Under the pieces are notes generated by a model that did no database searches, had not been told where the DNA came from, and worked only from the letters and a program-made list of their open reading frames with translations. Below are positions 16,864 to 25,210 of a stretch of 54,571 nt of DNA, piece by piece. The stretch is from Anaerotignum sp. (GTDB lineage Bacteria; Bacillota; Clostridia; Lachnospirales; Anaerotignaceae). Numbering within the stretch: position 1 is the first letter of the stretch; every line of letters starts with the position of its first letter. The position numbers and the translations under genes are program-made. The stretch covers positions 1 through 54,571 of the forward strand of contig NZ_DAOUQB010000020.1 of NCBI RefSeq assembly GCF_030625865.1. Reading direction: 5' to 3'.

Positions 16864-19677
16864 TTAGTTCAATGTAGCTGTCTTTGTTGAAGCATCCCAA
16901 GATACGTTTGTTACGCCCAAAGCTGTACCTAAATCTCTCAAAGGCAAGTATGTTCTGCCGTTTGTGATTTCAGGAGCTGCGGATGTAGGGATAGAAGAAC
17001 CATTTACATAAACTGTCTTCTGACCAACTGTCATGGAGATGATTCTCTGTGCGTACATAATTGTTACTGTTCTTGTTTCAGCGTTCCACAATACGTTGTT
17101 TGTGTCTACGCCAAGAGCCTTGGATACTGCTCTTACAGGAAGCATTGTGTAACCAGCTGCGCTGATGTATGCAGGTGCATCCAATTCAACTTTTGCTTCG
17201 CCAGCAACCAAGTAAGATTCGCCAACAGGTACTACAACCTTTGTTGTGAACATGTTGTTCTTATCAACACCAGCTGTTACTACGTTGATGAATGCTTCTT
17301 TAACAACATCGCTGTAATCGCAAACGTCATCAATGTAGCTGTCTTCCTTAACATCACCAGTCTTAGGACGGTCATCGCCTAAATCCCAATCATCTGCATT
17401 ACCTTTATTTGTCAATGTATCTGCATCAGGTGCGTAAAGAACCTGTCTGTCATATGCATCGCTCATAACTGTGGAGATTTCCAAATCATAAGCACCTGCA
17501 GGGATGTTTCTCTGCATAAACAATGCCATATCGGAGATTGTTACTGTTGCAGCTTTGTCATCAGATTCATCATCTACTGTGAATACCAATGTACCCTTGT
17601 CAGTGTCTTCATCTTTCAACTTCATATCGGAATCGCTGTCTACTGTAAATGTAGCATCATCTTCGAACTCAAGAAGATCATCTTCAATGTTCAATTTGAA
17701 CAAATCATCAACATCTTTTTCCCACAAGCCAGCTTCTGCTTCTGTGATAACGATAGGAGTCTTAACTTCTGTGTTTCTGTAATCGATAATTACATCGTTC
17801 TGTTCTGCCTTAACTGTGTAAGGTTTTGTAAATTTAGCGATTGTTACTTCCTGTTCGTCAACTAAATCGCCTTCGAATTTCAATACAACATCGCCTTCGA
17901 AAGTAGGATCAGCTACCAACTGCAGTTTGAATGTTACAGTTGCAGGATCTTCTTCCAATTCTGTGTTTACATCATTGAATACTCTCTTTTCGAATTCGAA
18001 ATTCGTGTGATCGCCATCCTGGTATGCTGTGAAGAATGCATCCTGCCAATCATCAGCATCGACAGCTTCATCAGCGGAACCCTGAACAAAGTTTTCTGTA
18101 TCTGTAACATCAACATCTGTTACATAAACGCCTTCAGGCAAGTTGAAGTTGAAACCTTTTCTCATGGACCAAGCGCCAGGGAAAGTTTCTTCAGCTGTTA
18201 CTTCCAAAGACCAGTGATCGGAATCATCTGTCAAACCTTTGTTATCAACGTTAGTACCGCTGTAGATTACAGGAAGATCTTCATCTTCATCAACAGTAAG
18301 GTCTACTTTGTAATCGCAAACTTTAGCTACTTCTACTTTTTCTGTATCACTGAAAGTACCAGCAACATCACTATCTTTTAATGCTTTAACTGTCAAAGTA
18401 GCAACAGAACCAGATTTAGCGGATGTAGCTTCGATTTCGATATCATCGCCATCGATTGTAAATTCATCAGTGCCAGCACCAATATATTTTACTGTTACTT
18501 CGTTGTCATCAATAGTACCAAAAGTATACTCTGTAGTATCTTTTACTTCACTGAATTCAAAACCATTAGACAGTTTCAATTCAAATTCTTGATTCTTTAC
18601 AAAATCGCCAACTGCGGATTCGATTTTCAAACCGTTGCTGTACAGAGTTTGTTTTTCATCTTCAGCAATATCAACTGTCTTCTTGATAGAAACTTTAATT
18701 CCATCGCCAAGGATAGAAGCAAAAACTAAATCGTCAACAGTAACAGCCTTAGAATCAACGGAAACGGAAGCCTTTGTGCCTTCAGAAGTTTTTGTCAACT
18801 TTGTATCAAGATCGATAACGATTTTATCGTCTTCATCAAATTGACCATAGAATTTAAATGTAACACTGTTTTCAGTAACATCTTTAACTTCTAAGCCAAT
18901 TTCGCCATGTTCAGTATCGATGTCAGAGCCAGAACCAACTTCATCTTCCTTTACATAAACATAATCTCCAGCTAAAGCATCTGCAATTACAGCTGCCTTA
19001 GATTTTACTGTAATACCTTCTGCAATTTCAGATGTTGTATACAATGCCTGATCTGCTGTAGCTTCAAAGGTAATGTCACCATATCCACTAACAGTAACAG
19101 TCTTTGGCAGACTAAGTATATCAATGGTGTAATCACCACTAGCATTTGCAGCATAACCTGCTGAAATCAATGCCTCTTTTAAATCATCGCCTGCTAAAAC
19201 TACTGCTGAGAAGTCAGACACAAATGTGTCCTGATCAATTTCACCATCGACTTTCTTTGCGAAACCTTCAGCATCAGCTTCAGTTGTTTCTACATATTCA
19301 GTTGTAGAAGTACCAGGATGGTATACACCAGCACGCAGATTAGAATCTTCATCCTTTACTAATCCTACCAAAGCGCGCAAAGCCGCTTCATTTTCTGCAT
19401 CGGTTTTATCTTCATCATAGCCAACAAACTCTGCATTGTCTAAATCAAGATCAAACTCCAAGCTAGGTGTAGCATCACTTGTGTAATCAGCTGAGTCAAT
19501 TTTGATTTGTAATTCTGGACCATCGTTGTCTTCAAAAACAAGTTTTTCGCCTTTTTCCATGTCTTTGGCGTCAACGATTTTAGCTGTTGCTGAAACATCG
19601 CCTTTTGCAAATGCAGTTGCAGGTACAAGGGAAGCTACCATAGCGCCAGCCATAACGAAAGAAATAAACTTCTTCAT
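16864..19677 (-). CDS. Large surface protein with C-terminal stalk (CuAO-N) domain, paralogue A
   Basis: A 937-residue acidic, beta-rich, cysteine-poor exported protein. The signal peptide is residues 1-25 (MKKFISFVMAGAMVASLVPA, cut after TAFA). The last 120 residues are a copper amine oxidase N-terminal-like (stalk) domain: GYTMLPVRAVSKALGV near residue 845 and GRTYLPLRDLGTALGV near residue 910, which usually mediates surface attachment or assembly. The middle is repetitive beta-sandwich-like sequence, very similar to the next gene (for example DEDEDLPVIYSGT, TFPGAWSMRKGF, LPEGVYVTDVDV). Size, acidity, tandem paralogue, optimised-looking codons, long leader and strong promoter suggest an abundant surface-layer-like protein; that role is inference. 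AAGGAGG precedes the ATG. Confidence 0.8.
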   Translation of the reverse strand: MKKFISFVMAGAMVASLVPATAFAKGDVSATAKIVDAKDMEKGEKLVFEDNDGPELQIKIDSADYTSDATPSLEFDLDLDNAEFVGYDEDKTDAENEAALRALVGLVKDEDSNLRAGVYHPGTSTTEYVETTEADAEGFAKKVDGEIDQDTFVSDFSAVVLAGDDLKEALISAGYAANASGDYTIDILSLPKTVTVSGYGDITFEATADQALYTTSEIAEGITVKSKAAVIADALAGDYVYVKEDEVGSGSDIDTEHGEIGLEVKDVTENSVTFKFYGQFDEDDKIVIDLDTKLTKTSEGTKASVSVDSKAVTVDDLVFASILGDGIKVSIKKTVDIAEDEKQTLYSNGLKIESAVGDFVKNQEFELKLSNGFEFSEVKDTTEYTFGTIDDNEVTVKYIGAGTDEFTIDGDDIEIEATSAKSGSVATLTVKALKDSDVAGTFSDTEKVEVAKVCDYKVDLTVDEDEDLPVIYSGTNVDNKGLTDDSDHWSLEVTAEETFPGAWSMRKGFNFNLPEGVYVTDVDVTDTENFVQGSADEAVDADDWQDAFFTAYQDGDHTNFEFEKRVFNDVNTELEEDPATVTFKLQLVADPTFEGDVVLKFEGDLVDEQEVTIAKFTKPYTVKAEQNDVIIDYRNTEVKTPIVITEAEAGLWEKDVDDLFKLNIEDDLLEFEDDATFTVDSDSDMKLKDEDTDKGTLVFTVDDESDDKAATVTISDMALFMQRNIPAGAYDLEISTVMSDAYDRQVLYAPDADTLTNKGNADDWDLGDDRPKTGDVKEDSYIDDVCDYSDVVKEAFINVVTAGVDKNNMFTTKVVVPVGESYLVAGEAKVELDAPAYISAAGYTMLPVRAVSKALGVDTNNVLWNAETRTVTIMYAQRIISMTVGQKTVYVNGSSIPTSAAPEITNGRTYLPLRDLGTALGVTNVSWDASTKTATLN

Positions 19678-19921
19678 CGTTAAATTCCTCCTTCTTAAAA
19701 TTAAGTATTTGTTTTGTGTTTCGTTTTATAATTATACAACGAACGCAGTTCAATCGTTCCGCTTTGCTATCAACATCCCTTCCCGTTTCGTTTGCCAACG
19801 CTCCGTTTCGTTGTTCTCCCCTCACACCCATTTACGAGAGTTAAACGCCGTCCCGTTGCCTTGCCGCCCGTCCTGTTCCGTTCCCTCAATAGGAAAGCTT
19901 TACCATTTACTATGCAAGGTT

Positions 19922-19950
19922 ATTATACGCACGGTTTTTTCAAATGGCAA
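19922..19950 (-). promoter_or_regulatory. Promoter of surface protein gene A
   Basis: On the minus strand TTGCCA (19945-19950), 17-bp spacer, TATAAT (19922-19927). Transcription would start near 19915, giving a leader of about 238 nt. A block at 19716-19754 near the end of the leader (TTGAACTGCGTTCGTT then TATAATTAT) is nearly the same as in paralogue B. Confidence 0.7.
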
Positions 19951-19976
19951 TAGGTATTGGTAAAATGTAACATAAC

Positions 19977-19996
19977 TGTAATATAGGTGAAATATT
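19977..19996 (-). promoter_or_regulatory. Conserved upstream box, copy A
   Basis: TGTAATATAGGTGAAATATT (+ strand reading) matches the copy upstream of paralogue B at 18 of 20 positions and sits exactly 26 bp from the -35 element in both cases. Probably a regulator binding site. Confidence 0.55.
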
Positions 19997-20047
19997 GTAA
20001 TACTACCCCTGTAATATATAAGAATTCCTGTAAAATAAGGGGTTTGT

Positions 20048-20070
20048 GGGTGTCGACAAAGTCGACACCC
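20048..20070. repeat. Perfect 23-bp hairpin, GTCGAC type
   Basis: GGGTGTCGAC and GTCGACACCC arms around AAA. A second palindrome follows at 20072-20106 (ATGAAAAAA against TTTTTTCAT). Neither has a T tail, so they are not typical terminators. They open a 360-bp hairpin-rich patch between the two surface protein genes. Confidence 0.7.
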
Positions 20071-20152
20071 TATGAAAAAATCTCACTTCGTTCAAGCTTT
20101 TTTCATGTTGGAATGAGGTTATTTCTTTTCCCCCTGCGAAAAGACCGCTAAT

Positions 20153-20220
20153 ACTGCCCTATATTCCACCTCTCTTTACACCTGCGGTGTCTGGTCGAGG
20201 TTTTATTTTCATAGGGCAGT
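20153..20220. mobile_element. MITE-like 68-bp element with TIRs and 8-bp flanking repeats
   Basis: Perfect 10-bp terminal inverted repeats ACTGCCCTAT and ATAGGGCAGT bound a 68-bp segment, and CCGCTAAT occurs directly on both sides (20145-20152 and 20221-20228). This is the expected footprint of a small non-autonomous transposable element with an 8-bp target duplication. It has no coding capacity. An internal ACACC-TGC-GGTGT hairpin lies at 20178-20190. Confidence 0.5.
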
Positions 20221-20313
20221 CCGCTAATGAGGTTAAACAGATAAGTTCCCTCGACCCAAAGGTCTTGAAACTCGTTATATCCCAAACCCTTCCGTTGCTT
20301 TCGTTTCGTTACA

Positions 20314-20344
20314 ATAAAAAAAGGGGCAGACTAATGTCTGCCCC
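20314..20344 (-). terminator. Strong terminator of surface protein gene B
   Basis: GGGGCAGAC-TAAT-GTCTGCCCC with a T run on the minus strand. Two further hairpins precede it in the transcript: AAGGGTT-GA-AACCCTT (20356-20371) and TTGGGGC-GGC-GCCCCAA (20379-20395). Confidence 0.8.
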
Positions 20345-20355
20345 CATAAAGGGTC

Positions 20356-20395
20356 AAGGGTTGAAACCCTTGCAGGGTTTGGGGCGGCGCCCCAA
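20356..20395. repeat. Paired GC-rich hairpins next to the gene B terminator
   Basis: Two adjacent short palindromes, AAGGGTT/AACCCTT and TTGGGGC/GCCCCAA, in an otherwise AT-rich neighbourhood. They look like modules of a dispersed intergenic repeat that travels with the GGGGCAGAC terminator hairpin. Confidence 0.55.
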
Positions 20396-20421
20396 GGTCT
20401 TGCACTTTCTCTTGCTTTTAA

Positions 20422-22653
20422 TTAGTTGCTGCCGTTTAATGTTGCTGTTCTTGTAGCTGCATCCCATGTGATATCAGTTACGCCCAAAGCTACTGCCAAA
20501 TCTCTCATAGGAAGGAAAGCTCTGCTGCTTGTGATTTCAGGTGCTGCGGATGCAGGGATTGCAGAACCGTTTACATAGATTGTTTTCTGTCCAACTGTCA
20601 TGGAAATAATTCTCTGACCGTACAGAATTGTGATTGTTTTGTTTTCTGCGTTCCACAATACGTTGTTTGTGTTTACGCCAAGAGCCTTGGATACCGCTCT
20701 TACAGGAAGCATTGTGTAGCCAGCTTCACAGATGTAAGCAGGTACATCCAATTCAACTTTTTCTTCACCTGCAACTAAGTAAGATTCACCAATGGGTACT
20801 ACTACTTTTGTTGTGAACAGGTTGTCCTGATCTCTACCGCTTGTTACAACGTTGATGAATGCTTCTTTTACTGTGCTGCTGTAATCGCAAACATCTTCAA
20901 CAATCTGGTCGTCGCCGTCTGCTGCATAGATAGCCTGTGCATTGTAAGCAATGTCCATAGTTGTTTCCAAGTTCAAGTCATAAGCGCCTGCAGGTACGTT
21001 TCTCTGCATGAACAATTCGATATCTTTAATTTCTACGGTTGCTGCTTCATCAGATTCGCTCTTTACAGTAAATGCAAGCTCACCGTCTTCTGTTTTTTCA
21101 TCTTTCAATTCCATATCGGAATCTTCATTTGCTTCGAAAGTTGCGTCATCTTCAAACTGAATCATGTCGCCTCTGTCTACTGTGAATGTGAATACAGAGT
21201 CTGTATCCCACAAACCAGCTTCAGCTTCTGTGATAGTGATAGGTGTTTTTACTTCTGTGTTTCTGTAGTCGATTACTACGTCGTTCTGTTCTGCCTTAAC
21301 TGTGTAAGGTTTTACAAATTTTGCTACAGTTACTTCCTGGCTGTCAACCAAAGCGCCTTCAAAGCCCAATACTACGTCGCCTTCGAAAGTAGGATCAGCT
21401 ACCAACTCTAACTGGAATGTAACACTTGCAGGATCAGTTTCCAATGTTGTGTTTACATCGTCAAATGTTCTCTTTGCAAATTCAAAGCCTGTGTAATCGC
21501 CTTTGTTGTAAGCTGCATCAAAAGCTGTTTCCCATTCAGCTGTGCCAACTGCTGCACCATTCTGAACGAAGTTTTCTGCTTCGATAACGTCTACATCTGT
21601 AACGTATACGCCTTCAGGCAATGTGAAGTCGAAGCCCTGTCTCATGGACCAAGCGCCGGGGAAGGATTCTTCTGCTGTTACTTCCAAAGTCATATGATCG
21701 GAATCATCTGTCAAGCCTGTGTTGTTTACGTCTGTACCGCTGTAAATTACGGGGATATCTTCGTCTTCATCAACGGAAAGAGTTACTTTGTAATCAACAA
21801 CTTTTGCTACTTCTACGGAAGCTGTACCAACGTTTTTCGCTGTTACTTTGATTGTTGCAACATCGCCAACATTTGCTGTTGTAGCTTCTACTTTGATACC
21901 TGTCAAAGTAAATTCATCAGCGGAAGGTGCTGTAAATGTAGCTTCATTGTCATCAATTGCCCAGTCAGCAATACCAGCTACAGTTGTGTTTGTGAATTCG
22001 AAACCTTTGGAAAGCTTCAATGTGAATTCTGTACCAACTGCATAGGAATCATCTACTGTGGGTTCAATTTTCAAACCTTTGCTGTCAAGCTCAGCTACTT
22101 CGTCTACTGCTACGTTCACTGTTTTCTTAACGGAAACTTCGATGCCGTTGTCTAATACAGAAGCATAAACCAAGTCATCCGCTGTTACCATATCGGAATC
22201 TACAGATACGGTTGCAGTTTTACCAACATTAACACTTGTCATTTCGGAAGCCAGGTCAATTGCTACAATATCGTCTTCTGCAAGTGCACCTTCTAAAGTA
22301 TAAGTTACTTCATCTTCTGAAAAATCTGTTGCTGTTACTGTAATTCCTACAGGTGCATCAACCAACGCTTCAAATGCTGCTGCATCTGCTGCTGTGAACT
22401 CTGCATTGTCCAAAGATACTGTTACATCAGCTGTAGGTGTAGCACCACCTGTTACCTGATAATCAGCATTTGTGACTTTTAACTGCAATTCAGGTGCATC
22501 GACAGCAGCGATCACGCCGTCAAAACCTTCGCCTTTTTCCAAAGCGTCGACTACTTTAGCTGTAGCGGTAACATCTCCTGCTGCAAACGCAGTTGCAGGA
22601 ACAAGAGAAGTAACCATAGCCGCAGCCATTACGAAAGAAACTACTTTCTTCAT
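20422..22653 (-). CDS. Large surface protein with C-terminal stalk (CuAO-N) domain, paralogue B
   Basis: A 743-residue exported acidic protein, paralogue of the product of 16864-19677. The signal peptide (MKKVVSFVMAAAMVTSLVPA, cut after TAFA), the central beta-rich block (DEDEDIPVIYSGT, SFPGAWSMRQGF, LPEGVYVTDVDV, NDVVIDYRNTEVKTPI) and the C-terminal stalk domain (GYTMLPVRAVSKALGV, SRAFLPMRDLAVALGV) align. It lacks about 190 residues, mostly in the N-terminal third. The long near-identical stretches point to tandem duplication followed by divergence. It has its own promoter with the same architecture, and its own terminator. No cysteine-based or catalytic motif was seen; a structural role on the cell surface is inferred. 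Confidence 0.8.
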   Translation of the reverse strand: MKKVVSFVMAAAMVTSLVPATAFAAGDVTATAKVVDALEKGEGFDGVIAAVDAPELQLKVTNADYQVTGGATPTADVTVSLDNAEFTAADAAAFEALVDAPVGITVTATDFSEDEVTYTLEGALAEDDIVAIDLASEMTSVNVGKTATVSVDSDMVTADDLVYASVLDNGIEVSVKKTVNVAVDEVAELDSKGLKIEPTVDDSYAVGTEFTLKLSKGFEFTNTTVAGIADWAIDDNEATFTAPSADEFTLTGIKVEATTANVGDVATIKVTAKNVGTASVEVAKVVDYKVTLSVDEDEDIPVIYSGTDVNNTGLTDDSDHMTLEVTAEESFPGAWSMRQGFDFTLPEGVYVTDVDVIEAENFVQNGAAVGTAEWETAFDAAYNKGDYTGFEFAKRTFDDVNTTLETDPASVTFQLELVADPTFEGDVVLGFEGALVDSQEVTVAKFVKPYTVKAEQNDVVIDYRNTEVKTPITITEAEAGLWDTDSVFTFTVDRGDMIQFEDDATFEANEDSDMELKDEKTEDGELAFTVKSESDEAATVEIKDIELFMQRNVPAGAYDLNLETTMDIAYNAQAIYAADGDDQIVEDVCDYSSTVKEAFINVVTSGRDQDNLFTTKVVVPIGESYLVAGEEKVELDVPAYICEAGYTMLPVRAVSKALGVNTNNVLWNAENKTITILYGQRIISMTVGQKTIYVNGSAIPASAAPEITSSRAFLPMRDLAVALGVTDITWDAATRTATLNGSN

Positions 22654-22888
22654 CGTTACATTCCTCCTTAGATACTATGTACTTTTGTTCGTTGTTCGTT
22701 TTTCGTTGCATAATTATAAAACGAATGCATTTCAACACCTTTTAAAATGTTTCGCCGAAACCCTCTGTTAGACAATCTTTGCTACGCCGCTTCCTTATCA
22801 CCCATTGAATAAAAAAACTTTGTCTCGCCAATCATCTCCCAGAACATTGCTTTGAAGCACCTAAAAGCGTTATTTACTTTGCCTGCTC

Positions 22889-22917
22889 ATTATACGAAGC
22901 ATCCAAGGAATTTACAA
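22889..22917 (-). promoter_or_regulatory. Promoter of surface protein gene B
   Basis: On the minus strand TTGTAA (22912-22917), 17-bp spacer, TATAAT (22889-22894). The leader would be about 229 nt. A second conserved promoter-like block, TTGAAATGCATTCGTT then TATAATTAT, lies at 22706-22735 close to the start codon. Confidence 0.7.
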
Positions 22918-22943
22918 TACATTATGTTAATCTGTAATGCAAA

Positions 22944-22963
22944 TGTAATATTAGTGAAATATT
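22944..22963 (-). promoter_or_regulatory. Conserved upstream box, copy B
   Basis: TGTAATATTAGTGAAATATT (+ strand reading), 26 bp from the -35 element, same spacing as copy A. It forms part of a TGTAATA...TATTAC imperfect inverted repeat. Confidence 0.55.
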
Positions 22964-23329
22964 ACTATTGAAATTGTAATATTGAATTCAAATATATGGT
23001 TTTGATATAAAATATTTCCATTTTTAACGTTTATTATATGGAAATATTTTCATATAATGTCTAAATTATGATTTATTTAAAATTCAAACTACATTTTCTA
23101 TAATAATGAATTTATAGAATATTATGGTAACCAATCGCCGTTTTTGCAGTTATTTTTCATCTGTAAAAACAGTAACCAATACTCATCTTAGAAAAATGCG
23201 TTTGTATTTTTATTCATTCATAAAAAAAACAAGATCATTCATGATTTTTAGATTGAAAAAAAGACGCTTTACAAGCAATAGCATAAATCTCTTCCTATTT
23301 TTTTGCACTTGACTTGACAATTCAAGCAC
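22964..23329. other. AT-rich intergenic region without a supported gene
   Basis: No ORF here has a ribosome binding site. The one recognisable structure is a 26-bp near-perfect palindrome at 23033-23058, arms ATTATATG and CATATAAT around a further AAATATTT core. It has no T tail and could be a protein binding site or a cruciform-prone sequence. Confidence 0.5.
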
Positions 23330-23366
23330 AAAAAAAGCCCTGATGGGAAAAATCCAATCAGAACTC
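23330..23366 (-). terminator. Terminator of the SDR-yihY operon
   Basis: Minus-strand hairpin with CTGAT-GG and CC-ATCAG arms followed by a T run. It overlaps the yihY stop codon. Confidence 0.65.
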
Positions 23367-24206
23367 TTTTTCTTGATACTCGTTTCGCAGTGCCTGATTA
23401 AAAACCGCACCCATAAGCATAGCAACTACACTGGCATTTAACCAAACTAGAAAGGCAATAATGGCACTGATAGAACCATAAATCACTGAATACTTTCCAA
23501 CATGATCAACATAATGGGCAAACCCAGCCGAAAAGAGCACCCATGCCGCTGTAGATAAAAATGCACCGGGAAAAACATATCGTTTTGGTGGGCGAGTATT
23601 GGGCGAAAGAAAATAAACACCACAAATTAAACAAAGTACCCCCAAAGCAATGGGTAAAAAACGTATTCTCGTCCATAAATCAATAAATTTTTCTGCCATA
23701 GGTACAAAAATACTCATAAACTCCAGTACCTCTTGACTAATAAGCAAAATCATCAACAATACAGGTATAAACAAAATAATCAAAATGGTAAGGAATACGA
23801 TGCGCATGGTATGTTTCTGCATTTTTTCATCACCATAGATCCTATTAATTGCTGCTACCAAGCTACTCACTGCACGCAGAGGAAACCAAACGGTAAAAAC
23901 CAAACCAAAAGTAAGCCATGCACCACTGCTGGTTTCTGTCATATGGGCAATGGTCAAATTAATGAGGGTAACCACATCCGCAGGTAACAATACAGATGCA
24001 TCTCCCTCCACTGTGATCATGGGCAAATTTAAAAAACCTAAAAGGGAGCTAATAAAAATCAAAAAAGGAAAAATGGCAAAAATCAAATAATAGGTTAGAG
24101 ATGCAGCTGTTTTTCCTATTTCATTGGCAAAATAGCCTTTCAGCGTCTCAATAAACACCCGATTCCAGGATCGGTTTCCTCCGGCTATCAAGTCCCTATC
24201 CTTCAT
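23358..24206 (-). CDS. YihY/BrkB family membrane protein
   Basis: A polytopic membrane protein of the YihY/UPF0761 family, once mislabelled RNase BN. The family is of uncertain function. About 282 residues with six hydrophobic helices. Conserved features include SLTYYLIFAIFPFLIFISSLLGF near residue 37-59, the WFPLRAVSSLVAAINRIYG block near 105-123, and the C-terminal FPGAFLSTAAWVLFSAGFAHYV. I prefer ATG 24206, with AGAAGGG 9 nt upstream, over TTG 24215, which would sit directly on that site. The gene starts within a few bases of the SDR stop, so the two are an operon. Confidence 0.88.
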   Translation of the reverse strand: MKDRDLIAGGNRSWNRVFIETLKGYFANEIGKTAASLTYYLIFAIFPFLIFISSLLGFLNLPMITVEGDASVLLPADVVTLINLTIAHMTETSSGAWLTFGLVFTVWFPLRAVSSLVAAINRIYGDEKMQKHTMRIVFLTILIILFIPVLLMILLISQEVLEFMSIFVPMAEKFIDLWTRIRFLPIALGVLCLICGVYFLSPNTRPPKRYVFPGAFLSTAAWVLFSAGFAHYVDHVGKYSVIYGSISAIIAFLVWLNASVVAMLMGAVFNQALRNEYQEKEF

Positions 24207-24211
24207 AGCCT

Positions 24212-24964
24212 TCAACCCTTCTTTTTATGCTGAAAGTAGTATGCCGCTTTCAACAAAGTTTCTTCCCTCAAAAATTTTTCCCCAAAACGAGCCAGCTTCA
24301 TGGCTACCCCCGGTATTATAACTACTTTCTTTGCAAACATGCCATCAATGGCGTACTTCGCCACTTCAATGGAGCGCATACCGGGAAGGGCAAACCTTAC
24401 TCCCGCCCTATCGTTAAACCCTGTGTCCACAGGGCCTGGACAAAGGACAGAAATATGCACATTACTGCCATCCCTGCGCAACTCCTCATAAATTGCTTCT
24501 GAAAGCCGCAGCACATAATTTTTTGTTGCATAATATGTTGCCATCAGTGGCCCTGGCAAAAAACCTGCCGAGGAAGCTACGTTTAAAATATACCCTTTAT
24601 CTTTCTTTCGAAACTCCTCCAAAAACAGCTTCGTGAGAATGTGTACCGCCCGTACATTCAAATTCAGCATATTTAACTCCCGCTCCAGAGGTACCTCCCA
24701 AAAATGCCCAAAGGCACCAAAGCCTGCATTGTTCACCAATATATCAATATCTTGCTCTCTTACTGCCTCATAAAGGGCAATGCACTCTTCTTTCACGGAT
24801 AAATCTGCCGAAATAATTTGAACCTCTGTTTTTAAATGCCGTTTCACCAATTCCAGCTTGTTTGCGTCCCGACTTACCAAAATCAAATCATATCCCATAC
24901 GGCTTAAAATGAGGGCAATATCTCTTCCGATGCCGCCGGATGCCCCTGTAACCAACGCCTTCAT
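24212..24964 (-). CDS. Short-chain dehydrogenase/reductase (SDR)
   Basis: NAD(P)-dependent oxidoreductase of the classical SDR type. The start at 24964 (MKALVTGASGGIG) is set by AGGATG upstream; the longer frame adds 50 residues with no support. The cofactor motif TGASGGIG lies at residues 6-13, NNAG near 80, the catalytic Ser in VASSAGFLPG near 130, and YATKN (Tyr and Lys) near 146-150. About 250 residues. Basic residues after beta-2 (SRDANKL) favour NADPH. The substrate cannot be told; similarity is to the DltE/YqjQ-like group of SDRs. Confidence 0.9.
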   Translation of the reverse strand: MKALVTGASGGIGRDIALILSRMGYDLILVSRDANKLELVKRHLKTEVQIISADLSVKEECIALYEAVREQDIDILVNNAGFGAFGHFWEVPLERELNMLNLNVRAVHILTKLFLEEFRKKDKGYILNVASSAGFLPGPLMATYYATKNYVLRLSEAIYEELRRDGSNVHISVLCPGPVDTGFNDRAGVRFALPGMRSIEVAKYAIDGMFAKKVVIIPGVAMKLARFGEKFLREETLLKAAYYFQHKKKG

Positions 24965-25142
24965 CCCATCACATCCTATTCCTATTATGATATCAAATTT
25001 CCAAATCATTTTGATTAAGCTACCTACGCTTTTATATTGTATTATACTGGTAATCAAAAAAAATATCAATTTTTTACCAAAATAAGCATATCCATTCCCA
25101 ATACAAATAAACACTTTCTATTGAATAATTTATATTTCTCTA

Positions 25143-25203
25143 AAAAACCGCCCATAGGCGCTTTTACGAAAAGAGTCATTTCGTAAAGTTTACCCACAGG
25201 CGG
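25143..25203 (-). terminator. Terminator of the tenA-thi transporter operon
   Basis: Large minus-strand hairpin, outer arms CCGCC and GGCGG, inner TTTACGAAA-type arms, followed by TTTTTT. Confidence 0.7.
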
Positions 25204-25210
25204 CATCAAA

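Noticed and set aside
23124-23312. 62-codon + strand ORF between surface gene B and yihY
   Set aside because: No ribosome binding site, AT-driven composition rich in F, K, R and S, and no family resemblance; it overlaps nothing but also has no promoter or terminator fit.
24965-25114. N-terminal extension of the SDR protein by 50 residues
   Set aside because: The SDR cofactor motif normally begins within the first ten residues, and AGGATG lies directly before the inner ATG.
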